Of a stretch of DNA of 64,000 nt, positions 41,933-51,490 are shown piece by piece. The DNA lies in assembly GCA_002683405.1 (NCBI GenBank), contig NYTH01000009.1, forward strand, positions 62,001 to 126,000. Reading direction: 5' to 3'. The stretch comes from Salinisphaeraceae bacterium. GTDB taxonomy: Bacteria; Pseudomonadota; Gammaproteobacteria; Nevskiales; Salinisphaeraceae. The notes below the pieces were generated by a model. It saw only the letters and a list, made by a program, of their open reading frames with translations, did no database searches and was not told where the DNA came from. Position 1 is the stretch's first letter. Each line of letters starts with the position of its first letter. The position numbers and the translations under genes are program-made.

Positions 41933-43804
41933 ATGCTGCTCAAACTCCGCGGTATCACCCTCCGCTACGGTACCCACGCCCTGCTCAACGGTGTCGACAT
42001 GCAGATTGCCGCCGGCGAGCGGGTGGCGTTCGTGGGGCGCAACGGCACGGGCAAGTCCACGCTCATGCGCATCATCGCCGGTGAAATCCAGGCGGAAGAC
42101 GGGCAGATCGAGAAGCGCGACGGGCTGGTGCTGGCGCGGCTGGAGCAGGCGGTGCCGGCGGGGCTGGGCGGCAGCGTGTTCCAGGTGGTGTCTGACGGTC
42201 TGGGCGAAACCGGCCGGCTGATCGCCCGCTATCACCAGTTGATCGAGCGCATGGGCGCCGGCGAGGACGTGGGCAACGCGCTGGCCGATGCGCAGTCGGC
42301 CATGGACGCGGCCGAGGCGTGGACCGTGGATCAGCAGGTCGAGTCCACCCTCAGCCGGCTGGGCCTGGACGGCAGCGTCGTCTTCGCGAGCCTGTCCGGG
42401 GGCGCCAAGCGCCGCGTGCTGCTGGCGCGCGCGCTGGTGCGCGACCCGGATCTGCTGCTGCTCGACGAGCCCACCAACCATCTCGACATCGACGCCATTG
42501 CCCAGCTTGAGCAGCTGCTGCTCGACTGGAACGGCGCGCTGCTGTTCATCACGCATGACCGGGCATTCCTGAAGAATCTGGCCACCCGGATCATCGAGCT
42601 GGACCGCGGCACGCTCACGTCCTGGCCGGGCGACTACGACAAGTACCTGACCGGCAAGGCCAAGGCGCTGGAAGACGAGGAGAAGGCCAACGCCCTGTTC
42701 GACAAGCGGCTGGCTCAGGAGGAAGTGTGGATTCGCCAGGGCATCAAGGCCCGGCGCACCCGCAATGAGGGTCGGGTGCGGGCGCTCAAGGCCATGCGGG
42801 AGGAACGCCGCCAGCGGCGCGAGCTTCAGGGGCCGGCGAAGATCAACATGCAGGACCCGAGCCGCGCCGGCAAGAAAGTACTGCTGGCCGAGAATCTGAA
42901 CTTCGAATATGACGGCAAGCCCATCGTCCGCGATTTTTCCACCCTGATTCAGCGCGGCGACAAGGTGGGCATCATCGGCCCGAACGGCAGCGGCAAGACC
43001 ACGCTCATCCACATGCTGCTGGGCCAGCTTGCGCCGCAGACCGGACAGGTCACGCCGGGCACCAATCTGGAAGTTGCCCATTTCGACCAGCATCGCGCGG
43101 CGCTGGATGACAACGCCACGCTGGCCGAGAACATCGGCCAGGGTCGCACCGAGGTCACCATCAACGGGCAGAGCAAGCACGTGATGTCCTACTTGCAGGA
43201 CTTCCTGTTCTCGCCCGATCGCGCCCGCTCGCCGGTGAAGGTGCTGTCGGGTGGCGAGCGCAACCGCGCGCTGCTAGCGCGGCTGTTCACGAAGTCCGCC
43301 AACCTGCTGGTCATGGACGAGCCGACCAACGATCTGGATATCGAAACGCTGGAACTGCTCGAAGAACTGCTCATCGACTACAGCGGCACGCTGCTGCTGG
43401 TGTCGCACGACCGCGCCTTTCTCGACAACGTGGTCACCAGTTCGCTGGTGTTCGAGGGCAACGGCCACGTCGGTGAATACGTGGGCGGCTACAGCGACTG
43501 GCTGCGGCAGCGGCCGGCGCAAAAAGCCACAAGCCCGGCCCGCAAGGCTGCACCCACGGCGGCGAAAGCCCCGGCGGCTGCGCAGCTCAGCAGCAACGAA
43601 CGCAGGGAGTTGCGTGAGCTGCCCCAGCAGATCGAACGGCTCGAACAGCAGATCAGCAAGATCCAGGCGCGCATGGGCGAGCCGGGCTTTTACGAGGGCG
43701 ATCCCGCCCGGGTGAAACAGGAGACCACTCGGCTGAACAAGGCCGAATCGGAACTTGAAACCGCCTTCGAGCGCTGGGAAGCGCTTGAAGCGCGAGGCTC
43801 GTAA
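41933..43804 (+). CDS. uup: ABC-F ATPase, Uup type
   Basis: This 623-residue ABC-F protein has two ATPase domains and no membrane segment. The first Walker A is G-R-N-G-T-G-K-S-T (about 36-44), then the signature L-S-G-G-A-K-R-R and L-L-L-L-D-E-P-T-N-H-L-D. The second Walker A is G-P-N-G-S-G-K-T-T (about 351-359), followed by L-S-G-G-E-R-N-R and M-D-E-P-T-N-D-L-D. The linker and C-terminal coiled coil (about 570-620) match Uup. Uup works on ribosomes and replication or repair intermediates in E. coli. The start at 41933 matches the family N-terminus (M-L-L-K-L-R-G-I-T-L); an in-frame upstream extension was rejected. Confidence 0.93.
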   Translation: MLLKLRGITLRYGTHALLNGVDMQIAAGERVAFVGRNGTGKSTLMRIIAGEIQAEDGQIEKRDGLVLARLEQAVPAGLGGSVFQVVSDGLGETGRLIARYHQLIERMGAGEDVGNALADAQSAMDAAEAWTVDQQVESTLSRLGLDGSVVFASLSGGAKRRVLLARALVRDPDLLLLDEPTNHLDIDAIAQLEQLLLDWNGALLFITHDRAFLKNLATRIIELDRGTLTSWPGDYDKYLTGKAKALEDEEKANALFDKRLAQEEVWIRQGIKARRTRNEGRVRALKAMREERRQRRELQGPAKINMQDPSRAGKKVLLAENLNFEYDGKPIVRDFSTLIQRGDKVGIIGPNGSGKTTLIHMLLGQLAPQTGQVTPGTNLEVAHFDQHRAALDDNATLAENIGQGRTEVTINGQSKHVMSYLQDFLFSPDRARSPVKVLSGGERNRALLARLFTKSANLLVMDEPTNDLDIETLELLEELLIDYSGTLLLVSHDRAFLDNVVTSSLVFEGNGHVGEYVGGYSDWLRQRPAQKATSPARKAAPTAAKAPAAAQLSSNERRELRELPQQIERLEQQISKIQARMGEPGFYEGDPARVKQETTRLNKAESELETAFERWEALEARGS

Positions 43805-44030
43805 CGATAATTCCGGTCGGCCAGCCCGTGCCGCATCCGCCAGCCGGCATCGGGCGTAGTCAGAATGCGTCAAGCAACTGAAAACGCCGAACAATTAATC
43901 CGTTCGGGGGCTCAAGTGGGCGGGCGCAGCGGCCGATAGGACAGAACAGGCAGCCGCGCTCTAGCGCCGGGTCGCCACTCGGGTCAGTCGGGTCAACACT
44001 GCATCGAATGCCAGGGACGGCAGGACGATC

Positions 44031-45545
44031 ATGCGGACAATCGAATACTTTCTGGTCATCTGTCTGATGCTGGCGGCGCCGCTGACTGGCGCGGCCGTGC
44101 AGGTCACCCTGGACGGCGAGCCCGGCGAGCCGCTGACCCAGGGCTACCCCTATTATTTCGACAGCAGCAACGCCCGTATCAGCGTCACGCATGACGCCGG
44201 CGAGGCATTGCGCATTTCGGTCTACCGCAGCGCCAATGACCTGTTCTCACTGAACTTCGAGGCGCCCGCCGGGCAGCAGCTGGCCGCGACCACCTACGCG
44301 CGGGTCACCCGCCAGAGGGCCGTCAACCGCGCGGGCATGAATGTGTCGGGTAACGGCCAGTTCTGCGCGGCCTCGGCCGGCATGTTCGAGATTCTCGAAC
44401 TGGAGCTGGGAGACGACAGCCAGCTCGACCGATTGGCGCTGGATTTCCGGCAGCGTTGTGCCGGCCAGGAGGAGGACCTGTTCGGCCATGTGCGGCTGAA
44501 CTCGTCGCTGCCGGTGGACCGCAGCCGCCCGTTCGCGGTGGCCGGTCGCGACAAGGGCGGTTTCGAGGATGACCGCATCCTGCTCAACGGCAGCGATTCG
44601 TTTGTCCGTGATGCGCAGCTGGTGAGCTATCGCTGGCGCCAGCGGGCCGGTCCGCCGGCACGCCTGATCGGGGCGCATAAGCCTCGGGCCCGGTTCTGGC
44701 CGCGTGATTTGCCTCTGGGCGGCGCCACCTTCGAGTTCGAGCTGACCGTCACCGACAATCGCGGCCTGAAGGATCGCGACGCCGTGGCCGTGACCGTGCC
44801 GAGCAAGAGCGACCCGCAGTTCTTCATCAGCCTGGACAGTGACTCGAGTGAGCTTATCGGGCTGGGTCGCAAATGGCGGCTGACCCCGCACGACGGCGTG
44901 CTGTCGCTGGCTGCGAGTGATACGGGCGGTCTGGCGGTTCGCTATCGCGGCAGTCAGCCCAACGCCACCTTGAATTTCTCGCCGCCGCAGGGGGCGCGGC
45001 TGGCGCCCGCGCTGTACGACTACGCCACCGCGTTTTCTGCCGACGCGCAGCCCGGCCTGCCCGGTATCAACGTGCGCCTGGCGGGCCGACGCTGTCCGGA
45101 CGCCATCGGGCGTTTCCGGCTTCTGTCGCTCGAGGATCGGGCCGGCGCACACCACCCGGATGCGGTGGCGGTGGACTTCCGGCAACGCTGTTTTCCCGGC
45201 GGCCCCGAACTGACGGGCAAGCTGCGCTACAACGCCGTGCCGCTGGAGGTGCCGGTGGCGCGGGTGAGTCCCGAGCTGGCTGCGGCGCCAGGCTCGATGG
45301 TGACGCTGGACGGCAGCGCGTCTCGCGATCTTCAGCAGGATCGGCTGTCCTACCGCTGGCGCCAGCTTTCGGGCCGGCCGGTTCAGCTGCAGCAAAACGA
45401 GGGGCCGCTGGCGCGCTTCGTCATGCCGGACTACGAGGCGGACGTGACGCCGATGGACCGCTACCTGTTCGAATTGATTGTGGAAGACGAGAAGGGCTAC
45501 AAATCGGTGGCCGAAACAGAGGTCAGCCGGGTCAGCGAAACCTGA
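44031..45545 (+). CDS. Secreted protein with a duplicated Cys-pair domain plus PKD-like domain
   Basis: This 504-residue protein has a signal peptide of about 21 residues. The mature part is two copies of the same unit. Each copy begins with a beta-rich domain holding two Cys: C-A-A-S-A-G-M-F-E-I-L to L-D-F-R-Q-R-C in copy 1, and C-P-D-A-I-G-R-F-R-L-L to V-D-F-R-Q-R-C in copy 2. Each then has (G)-x-L/V-R-x-N and a PKD-like domain with S-Y-R-W-R-Q. The Cys pair probably forms a disulfide in the periplasm or outside the cell. I do not recognise the Cys domain. It is followed at 218 bp by opgG. The 226-bp gap upstream (43805-44030) contains only a small CCGAAC/GTTCGG hairpin near 43887-43907. 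Confidence 0.75.
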   Translation: MRTIEYFLVICLMLAAPLTGAAVQVTLDGEPGEPLTQGYPYYFDSSNARISVTHDAGEALRISVYRSANDLFSLNFEAPAGQQLAATTYARVTRQRAVNRAGMNVSGNGQFCAASAGMFEILELELGDDSQLDRLALDFRQRCAGQEEDLFGHVRLNSSLPVDRSRPFAVAGRDKGGFEDDRILLNGSDSFVRDAQLVSYRWRQRAGPPARLIGAHKPRARFWPRDLPLGGATFEFELTVTDNRGLKDRDAVAVTVPSKSDPQFFISLDSDSSELIGLGRKWRLTPHDGVLSLAASDTGGLAVRYRGSQPNATLNFSPPQGARLAPALYDYATAFSADAQPGLPGINVRLAGRRCPDAIGRFRLLSLEDRAGAHHPDAVAVDFRQRCFPGGPELTGKLRYNAVPLEVPVARVSPELAAAPGSMVTLDGSASRDLQQDRLSYRWRQLSGRPVQLQQNEGPLARFVMPDYEADVTPMDRYLFELIVEDEKGYKSVAETEVSRVSET

Positions 45546-45596
45546 TTGCCGTCCATACGAGGCCGACCCTGACCGCCAATACTGCCGGTCCAACAC

Positions 45597-45612
45597 ATTA
45601 ATCGCGATTAAT
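45597..45612. promoter_or_regulatory. Perfect 16-bp palindrome upstream of opgG
   Basis: ATTAATCGCGATTAAT is perfectly symmetrical and lies about 150 bp before opgG in an otherwise GC-rich gap. A further TCGCG/CGCGA pair follows within 25 bp. It has the look of a regulator-binding site for the opgGH operon. Confidence 0.45.
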
Positions 45613-45763
45613 CGCGCATTTCGTCGCGATAAACAGACAGTTTGCCCTTTCGCCGCGGCGGTGACGAAACTTGGTCTCAAACGGCGTCCTGTGCGGCGAC
45701 TGGTGCATCCACCAATTGCCGGCGGGTCGCCGGGTTGAGCAAGTCACCCGCAGAGGATCTGAC

Positions 45764-47302
45764 ATGGGCAAGGACGTCCATCGCCGCCGGCAGGGCACTC
45801 TGGCCGCCGCACTTTTGCTGTTCGCCGGCGCGCTGCCGGTCCATGCCGCCGATGCTTTCGGACTGGTCGACGTGGCCGAGCGCGCCCGTGCACTCGCGGA
45901 CAAGCCCTACCAGCCGCCGCCCAAGGTGCCTGCCGCCGCGGCCGACATCGAGCGGGTGCCCTGGTCGCGTATCGACTATCGCGATGAAGATGCCCTGTGG
46001 CACGACGAGGACCTGCCGTTCCAGGTGGAGTTCTTCCACCCGGGCTCGTTCTACGATTCGGCGGTCGGGATTCACGTCATCGATGAATCCGGCATCAATC
46101 CCGTGCCTTTCTCGAAGAAGGGCTTCGTCTATCCGAACGATGCGATGCGGCAGCAGGTCCCCGAAGACGCCGGCTACGCGGGTTTCCGCGTGCACTACCC
46201 GCTGAATACGCCCAGCAAGATGGACGAATTGGTCGTGTTTCTCGGCGCCAGCTATTTCCGCGCGCTGGGCAAGGGGCAGGCCTACGGGCTCTCGGGCCGC
46301 GGCCTGGCCATCGATACCGCCATGGACAGCGGCGAGGAATTTCCCGAATTCCGGGAGTTCTGGCTGGTCAAGCCAACGGACGATGCGCGCCACATCACGG
46401 TCTACGCGCTGCTCGACAGCCCCAGCATCAGCGGCGCCTACAAGTTCGAGATTCATCCGGGCGAAGCCACGCTCATGAACGTGGAATCGCGGCTGTTTGC
46501 CCGCAAGCCCATCCGGAAGCTGGGGGTCGGCGCGCTGACCAGCATGTTCATGTTCGGCGAGAACTCCATGCAGAAGGGCGGCGACTGGCGCCCCGAAATG
46601 CACGATTCCGACGGCATGGTCGTGGTGGACGACAAGGGCGAATGGCTGTGGCGGCCGCTGGTCAACCCCCGCCGGCTCGCGGTCAACAGCCTGCAGGCCA
46701 ACAGCCCCCAGGGCTTCGGCCTGATGCAGAAGGACCGCGAGTTCTCGCACTACCAGGACCTGCTGGACCAGTACGAGATTCGCCCGTCCGTCTGGATCAC
46801 CCCCAAGGGGCAGTGGGGCGAGGGGCATGTGGAGCTGGTGCAGATTCCCTCGGACAGCGAGCAAAACGACAACGTGGTGTCCTATTGGGTGCCCGCGCGG
46901 CCGGTACGGCCCGGCGATGAGCTGTCGTTCGACTATCAGATGGCCTGGGAGATGGACCGGCGGGCCTCGCCGTCCTCCGCCCAGGTGCTCAACACGCTGG
47001 TGGGTCGGATTCCGATGCACGAAAACCCGCCCGACGCTGCGCGCCGCATTGCGGTCGACTTCGCCGGCGGCGCGCTGGGCTCCCAGCCTGACGACGCCCG
47101 GATCGGGCCAAAGATCACGGTGGTGGGCGAGGGCAAGGTCATGCAGTCGCGCGTTGTCCGCAATCCCCACACCAACGGCTGGCGGCTGGAGTTCGATGTG
47201 CTGCCCGGCAACGCCGGCCAGCCGCTGGAACTTCGCGCCTTCCTGGTGGACCTGGAGGGCCGCCCGCTGACGGAAACCTGGAGCTACGCCCTGAACCAGT
47301 AG
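45764..47302 (+). CDS. opgG: Periplasmic glucan biosynthesis protein OpgG (MdoG)
   Basis: The 512-residue periplasmic protein starts at ATG 45764 with GAGGA upstream and has a signal peptide of about 30 residues (ending V-H-A-A). The body shows family segments F-Q-V-E-F-F-H-P-G (about 86-94), F-L-G-A-S-Y-F-R-A-L-G-K-G-Q-A-Y-G-L-S-G-R-G-L (about 160-182, split here for length) and a C-terminal Ig-like domain. OpgG builds or branches osmoregulated periplasmic glucan with OpgH. opgH starts 5 bases after its stop. Confidence 0.95.
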   Translation: MGKDVHRRRQGTLAAALLLFAGALPVHAADAFGLVDVAERARALADKPYQPPPKVPAAAADIERVPWSRIDYRDEDALWHDEDLPFQVEFFHPGSFYDSAVGIHVIDESGINPVPFSKKGFVYPNDAMRQQVPEDAGYAGFRVHYPLNTPSKMDELVVFLGASYFRALGKGQAYGLSGRGLAIDTAMDSGEEFPEFREFWLVKPTDDARHITVYALLDSPSISGAYKFEIHPGEATLMNVESRLFARKPIRKLGVGALTSMFMFGENSMQKGGDWRPEMHDSDGMVVVDDKGEWLWRPLVNPRRLAVNSLQANSPQGFGLMQKDREFSHYQDLLDQYEIRPSVWITPKGQWGEGHVELVQIPSDSEQNDNVVSYWVPARPVRPGDELSFDYQMAWEMDRRASPSSAQVLNTLVGRIPMHENPPDAARRIAVDFAGGALGSQPDDARIGPKITVVGEGKVMQSRVVRNPHTNGWRLEFDVLPGNAGQPLELRAFLVDLEGRPLTETWSYALNQ

Positions 47303-47307
47303 CGCGT

Positions 47308-49779
47308 ATGGACCCGACCGACAGACCCGGGCTGGCCCGGGCGAACCAGTACATCACCGCCCTGGGGCTTGCGCCGCCCGCGGATGAACGACTCCGCACC
47401 GAGCTCCGGGCCGCCCTGCCTGAAAACGCCACCCCGGCCGAGGCCATGGCCCGGCTGCACGGCCTGATCGCCGAATACGACGACAAGGCGGACGCGGCGC
47501 AGTCGCCCGGCAGGGATGGCACGGGTATGGCGGCCGCCGCGTCGCTGTCCGGCCGCGTGGCCCTGCGCCAGCGCGGTCTGCGGGCGGCGCCAGACGCGGC
47601 GCGGCTGACCACCATGCCTCGACTGTCGCGCCATTCCATGCGTCCGCCGCAGCCCGAGGCGAGCCTGCGCGGTCCGCTGGGCCGGGCGGAAGATGGCTCC
47701 ACGACCCGCCCCGCCGGCCGCACCACCCCTCGGCATCTGAAAACGGTCAAGTACATCCGGCAGATCGTGCTGGCGGTACTGGTCTTCGTGCCGGCCTTTG
47801 GCGCCACGGCCTACATGGCCAGCGTACTGCCGGGGCAGAGCCAGACCCTGCTCGAGGCGATCATCCTCATGCTGGCCTTCAGCCTGTTCGCCTGGATTCT
47901 CATTGGCTTCTGGTCGGCCATGGCGGGCTTTCGCGTCATGCTCCTCGGGGACCGATTCGGGCTGGATGCGGCGCGCCGCGCGGCGTTGCCGTCCACGCTG
48001 CCGGACGACGCGCGGACGGCCATTCTGATGCCCATTTGCGAGGAGGATGTGCAGCGCACGTTCGCCGGCCTGCAGGCTACCCTCGAGTCGCTGCGCGAGA
48101 CCGGCGAGGCCGGTCGATTCGAGTGCTTCATTCTGAGCGATTCGGCCGAGCCGGATACCGTGGCCGCCGAGGAGCTGGCCTGGACCCGGCTGTGCGAGGC
48201 GCTGGACGGTTTCGGCCGCATTCACTACCGACGCCGGCGCAGCCGGATCAAGCGCAAGAGCGGCAATGTGTCGGATTTCTGCCGGCGCTGGGGCAGCCAG
48301 TACCGCTACATGGTGGTGCTGGATGCCGACAGCCTCATGACCGGCGGCACGCTCGTGGAGCTGGTGCGCCTCATGGAAGCGCAGCCGGATGCGGGTTTGA
48401 TTCAAACCGTCCCCATGGCGGTCAACCGCGACAGCGTACTGGCCCGGGTACAGCAGTTTGCCACCAGCGTCTACGGCCGGGTGTTCGCGGCCGGCCTGCA
48501 CTACTGGAACCTGAATAACGCCACCTACTGGGGCCACAACGCGATCATCCGCGTGGCGCCGTTCCGCCGGCACTGCGCGCTGCCCCGCCTGTCCGGTCGC
48601 GGGGCTCTGGGGGGCGAGATCATGAGCCACGATTTCGTTGAAGCGGCGCTGCTGGGCCGGGCCGGCTGGGGCGTGTATGTGGCCAGCCATCTGCGCGGCA
48701 GCTACGAGGAGTTGCCGCCCACGCTGCTGGACGAGCTCAAGCGTGATCGGCGGTGGTGCCAGGGCAATCTGCAGCATGCCCGGCTGCTGTTTGCCTACCG
48801 GGTTACGGCCGCGCACCGGGCGCTGTTTGCAAACGGCGTGATGGCGTACAGCTCCGCATTGATCTGGCTGAGCATGCTGTTGCTGTCCAGCTTTGTGGCG
48901 GTTTCGGCGGCGATACGCGGGCCCGACTATTTTCCCGAGGCCGGCGCGCTGTTTCCGCAGTGGCCGGTGTGGGAACCGGTGTGGGCCATCAGCCTGTTTG
49001 CCGGGACGATGGCCGTGCTGTTCCTGCCCAAGGTGCTGGGCATGCTCCGCGTTATTCTGCTGGGCGAGTCGCGCGATTTTGGCGGCGCGGGCCGCACGGC
49101 GGGCAGCGTGCTGCTGGAAATCGTGCTGACAACGCTGCTGGCCCCCATCCGCATGCTGGCCCACGCCCAGTTCGTGAGTTTGACGCTGCTGGGCATTCCC
49201 GTGCCCTGGGCCGGTGGCCAGCAGCGCGATGATGTGGTCATGCCCTGGGGCCGGGCGCTGCGTTTTCACGCACCCGGCATGGCCATCGCGCTGCTCTGGG
49301 GCGGGGTGACCTTCTGGTACACCCCGGGCTTCGGTGTTTGGCTGCTGCCCGTGCTGCTGCCGCTGCTGGTGGCGCCGGCGGTCACGGTGTATTCGGCCAG
49401 CCCCGAGCTGGGACGCTGGCTGCGGGCGAAGGGGCTGTGCGTGATTCCCCAGGAGCGTCGTCCGCCGGCGCTGCTGCAGCGACTGGCCGCGCTGATGGCC
49501 TCGCCGGGTCCGCGGGCCAGCGCAATGCTGGCCGTGATCGGTCCCTACGAAAACGCGATTCACTGCGGCATGGCGCGCTCGGCAAGCCGACTGAATCCGG
49601 CCATTCAGGCTCATCGGGACGATATTCGGAAGCGTGCATTTGACCAGGGTCTGGATGCCCTGTCAGCAAACGAGCGACAGCAGCTGCTGTCTGATCGCAG
49701 CCAGCTGTGCCATCTGCACGAGCAGATCTGGTCGTCGCCGCGTTGGCCCGAGGCCTGGCCCCGGCCAGCCGTCGGCTGA
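47308..49779 (+). CDS. opgH: Glucan glucosyltransferase OpgH (MdoH)
   Basis: This 823-residue inner-membrane GT2 enzyme makes beta-1,2-linked glucan backbone from UDP-glucose and exports it. Two helices (about 155-205) precede the catalytic domain, with L-S-D-S-A-E-P-D (about 275), D-A-D-S-L-M-T-G (about 338), S-H-D-F-V-E-A-A (about 440) and the R-D-R-R-W-C-Q-G-N acceptor motif (about 480). Several C-terminal helices form the channel. It is coupled to opgG. In E. coli the N-terminal part of OpgH also inhibits FtsZ; whether that holds here is unknown. Confidence 0.95.
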   Translation: MDPTDRPGLARANQYITALGLAPPADERLRTELRAALPENATPAEAMARLHGLIAEYDDKADAAQSPGRDGTGMAAAASLSGRVALRQRGLRAAPDAARLTTMPRLSRHSMRPPQPEASLRGPLGRAEDGSTTRPAGRTTPRHLKTVKYIRQIVLAVLVFVPAFGATAYMASVLPGQSQTLLEAIILMLAFSLFAWILIGFWSAMAGFRVMLLGDRFGLDAARRAALPSTLPDDARTAILMPICEEDVQRTFAGLQATLESLRETGEAGRFECFILSDSAEPDTVAAEELAWTRLCEALDGFGRIHYRRRRSRIKRKSGNVSDFCRRWGSQYRYMVVLDADSLMTGGTLVELVRLMEAQPDAGLIQTVPMAVNRDSVLARVQQFATSVYGRVFAAGLHYWNLNNATYWGHNAIIRVAPFRRHCALPRLSGRGALGGEIMSHDFVEAALLGRAGWGVYVASHLRGSYEELPPTLLDELKRDRRWCQGNLQHARLLFAYRVTAAHRALFANGVMAYSSALIWLSMLLLSSFVAVSAAIRGPDYFPEAGALFPQWPVWEPVWAISLFAGTMAVLFLPKVLGMLRVILLGESRDFGGAGRTAGSVLLEIVLTTLLAPIRMLAHAQFVSLTLLGIPVPWAGGQQRDDVVMPWGRALRFHAPGMAIALLWGGVTFWYTPGFGVWLLPVLLPLLVAPAVTVYSASPELGRWLRAKGLCVIPQERRPPALLQRLAALMASPGPRASAMLAVIGPYENAIHCGMARSASRLNPAIQAHRDDIRKRAFDQGLDALSANERQQLLSDRSQLCHLHEQIWSSPRWPEAWPRPAVG

Positions 49780-49798
49780 CCGGGCGTCCAGACGCTGT

Positions 49799-50074
49799 TC
49801 AGCGCCCGGGGCGGGCCTCGCCGTCCTGATCGCCCTCGCGGCGCGCCGGCGATGCGCTGTCCTGCTCGCCGGCTGTCGAATCGCCCTGGCGTTTCTTGAG
49901 CATGCGCTTGACCGGAAACCAGACAATGGCAAACAGGGCCAGGAGAATCGAGCCGACAAAGCCGATGATCACGCCCAGCGTTCCGGCGCCCAGGCCGGGC
50001 CCCACGTAGGCCAGTGCACTGCCCGGCAGCATCAGCCCGGCGAGGGCAGGGAGGGTCAGAGTCAGTTTTTGCAT
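49799..50074 (-). CDS. Small membrane protein, partner of the arylsulfotransferase-like gene
   Basis: This 91-residue protein has a signal-like N-terminus (about 1-22), a conserved A-Y-V-G-P-G-L-G-A-G (about 22-31), one membrane helix (about 32-52), then a charged cytoplasmic tail. Its start overlaps the 3' end of the arylsulfotransferase-like gene by 13 bases, so the two are made together. I recognise the Y-V-G-P-G pattern as a recurring small protein of unknown function. Confidence 0.7.
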   Translation of the reverse strand: MQKLTLTLPALAGLMLPGSALAYVGPGLGAGTLGVIIGFVGSILLALFAIVWFPVKRMLKKRQGDSTAGEQDSASPARREGDQDGEARPGR

Positions 50075-51375
50075 GAGGGAAACTCCTTGAAGTCGAAGTA
50101 ATCGGCAGGCAGCCAGCGGGCCTCGGACAGCACGAGATTTCGCCCCGCCTCGGCCCGGTATTGGTTGAGAAACTCGAACACCACTTCGTTGTCCGGCGTG
50201 ACTTCCAGAATGCGACCCTGCTGCGGCACGGTGATCAGCAGATTGCCGCCCGGCAGTAGTTGATGCCGGCCGCGAAACCAGGTCTTGGCGCCATGCGTCT
50301 TGCCCTCGTACAGCACCTCCAGCGATTGGGCTTCGGGGCGGAAGGACACGATGCGCAGCGGCCCGCGATGCATGTCGTTGTCGAACACGGTGATGCGGCC
50401 GTCGGGCTGCCAGTCGGCGTCGTGCTGGCGACGAGTGTGGGCCATGCGCCACCACTTGACCTTGAGGCTGTCCGGGTCGAGCACGAACACCAGGTCCAGC
50501 GCCCGCATGCTGATCAGCAGGTCGCCGGCCTCGAAATCGGGGAACGCCGCGGCCATCTTCTCGGACAGAGGCTCGATATCGTTTTCGTGAAAGGAGTCCT
50601 GCTGCCACTCGAAGTGGGTGTCGTAGTCGGTCTGGTGCAGGCCGAGAATGTCGATCCCCGGGTTGGCGTCCATGATGTCGCGCAGCGATATCTTTTTGAC
50701 GATCTCGCCGGTGGCCAGGTCCAGTCGCGCCAGGAAGCGGTGTTTGGCCTTCTGGTCCGTCTTTTCGTCGTCCGGTGCGTCGGGGATGCCGTCCAGTAGG
50801 GCCCAGATGTGCTCGCCGTCCGCGTCCAGCGACATCGAGTGATGAAAATGACCGGGCGTGCCCCACTGCGGCTGGCTGCAGACATCGAAGCGCTGCAGGG
50901 ACACGCCGCCGTCATAGGCGAACAGCAGCGAGCCGTCCGGCAGCACCTCCATGCCGTGCGGAAACTTGTTGGCGTCCTTGCGCGGCTGGCCCTGCCTGAT
51001 GGCGTCCTCGTTCAGCCGCCACACGTGCACGGCCTCGTTGTTCTCGTCCAGCAGCAGGGCCGCGTGGGCCGGGGGATCGAAGTCGAAGGCGCCAAACAGC
51101 AGCCGGTAGCCGGGCTCGGCGCCGTCAGCCGTCAGCGCCGGCGCGTGTTCGGGCGGGAAGTAGGGGGAGTCCAGCGTCTGGAAGCGGTTGTCGTCCTCCG
51201 CTTCATAGTCCACCAGAAATCGGTCGACGCCGTCGGTGAGATCGCTCCTGATGTAGGCGATTTCGCTACGGATCGACATGACCAGCTTGTACGGCCAGAT
51301 TTCCGCATGGCCGATGACAAAGCCCAGCGCCACGCAAAGCAGCGCGGCAACGTAGATTAAAGCGTATTTGACCAC
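50062..51375 (-). CDS. Arylsulfotransferase (ASST)-like membrane-anchored beta-propeller
   Basis: This 437-residue protein has an N-terminal anchor (about 4-22) and a periplasmic beta-propeller. Repeats such as H-G-M-E-V-L-P-D-G-S-L-L-F-A, H-H-S-M-S-L-D-A-D-G and G-R-I-T-V-F-D-N-D-M-H-R-G are typical of the arylsulfotransferase family, which moves sulfate between phenolic compounds without PAPS. Candidate catalytic His residues are present in H-G-M-E and H-H-S-M. It lies with a small membrane protein and a PAPS-type sulfotransferase on one strand, opposite opgGH. Confidence 0.8.
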   Translation of the reverse strand: MVKYALIYVAALLCVALGFVIGHAEIWPYKLVMSIRSEIAYIRSDLTDGVDRFLVDYEAEDDNRFQTLDSPYFPPEHAPALTADGAEPGYRLLFGAFDFDPPAHAALLLDENNEAVHVWRLNEDAIRQGQPRKDANKFPHGMEVLPDGSLLFAYDGGVSLQRFDVCSQPQWGTPGHFHHSMSLDADGEHIWALLDGIPDAPDDEKTDQKAKHRFLARLDLATGEIVKKISLRDIMDANPGIDILGLHQTDYDTHFEWQQDSFHENDIEPLSEKMAAAFPDFEAGDLLISMRALDLVFVLDPDSLKVKWWRMAHTRRQHDADWQPDGRITVFDNDMHRGPLRIVSFRPEAQSLEVLYEGKTHGAKTWFRGRHQLLPGGNLLITVPQQGRILEVTPDNEVVFEFLNQYRAEAGRNLVLSEARWLPADYFDFKEFPSCKN

Positions 51376-51490
51376 GGCTCATTCCTTTGAACCGGTCCCC
51401 ACGCGGTTTGAACATTAGCAGCTTCCCCGCCGGTCGGCGAAGCATGGGTGGGCCCGGAATAGGTTGCCCGGTTGGCGGTCGGCGCGAGCT

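Noticed and set aside
47284-49614. 776-codon minus-strand open frame opposite opgH
   Set aside because: Antisense shadow of opgH, which has all catalytic motifs on the plus strand.
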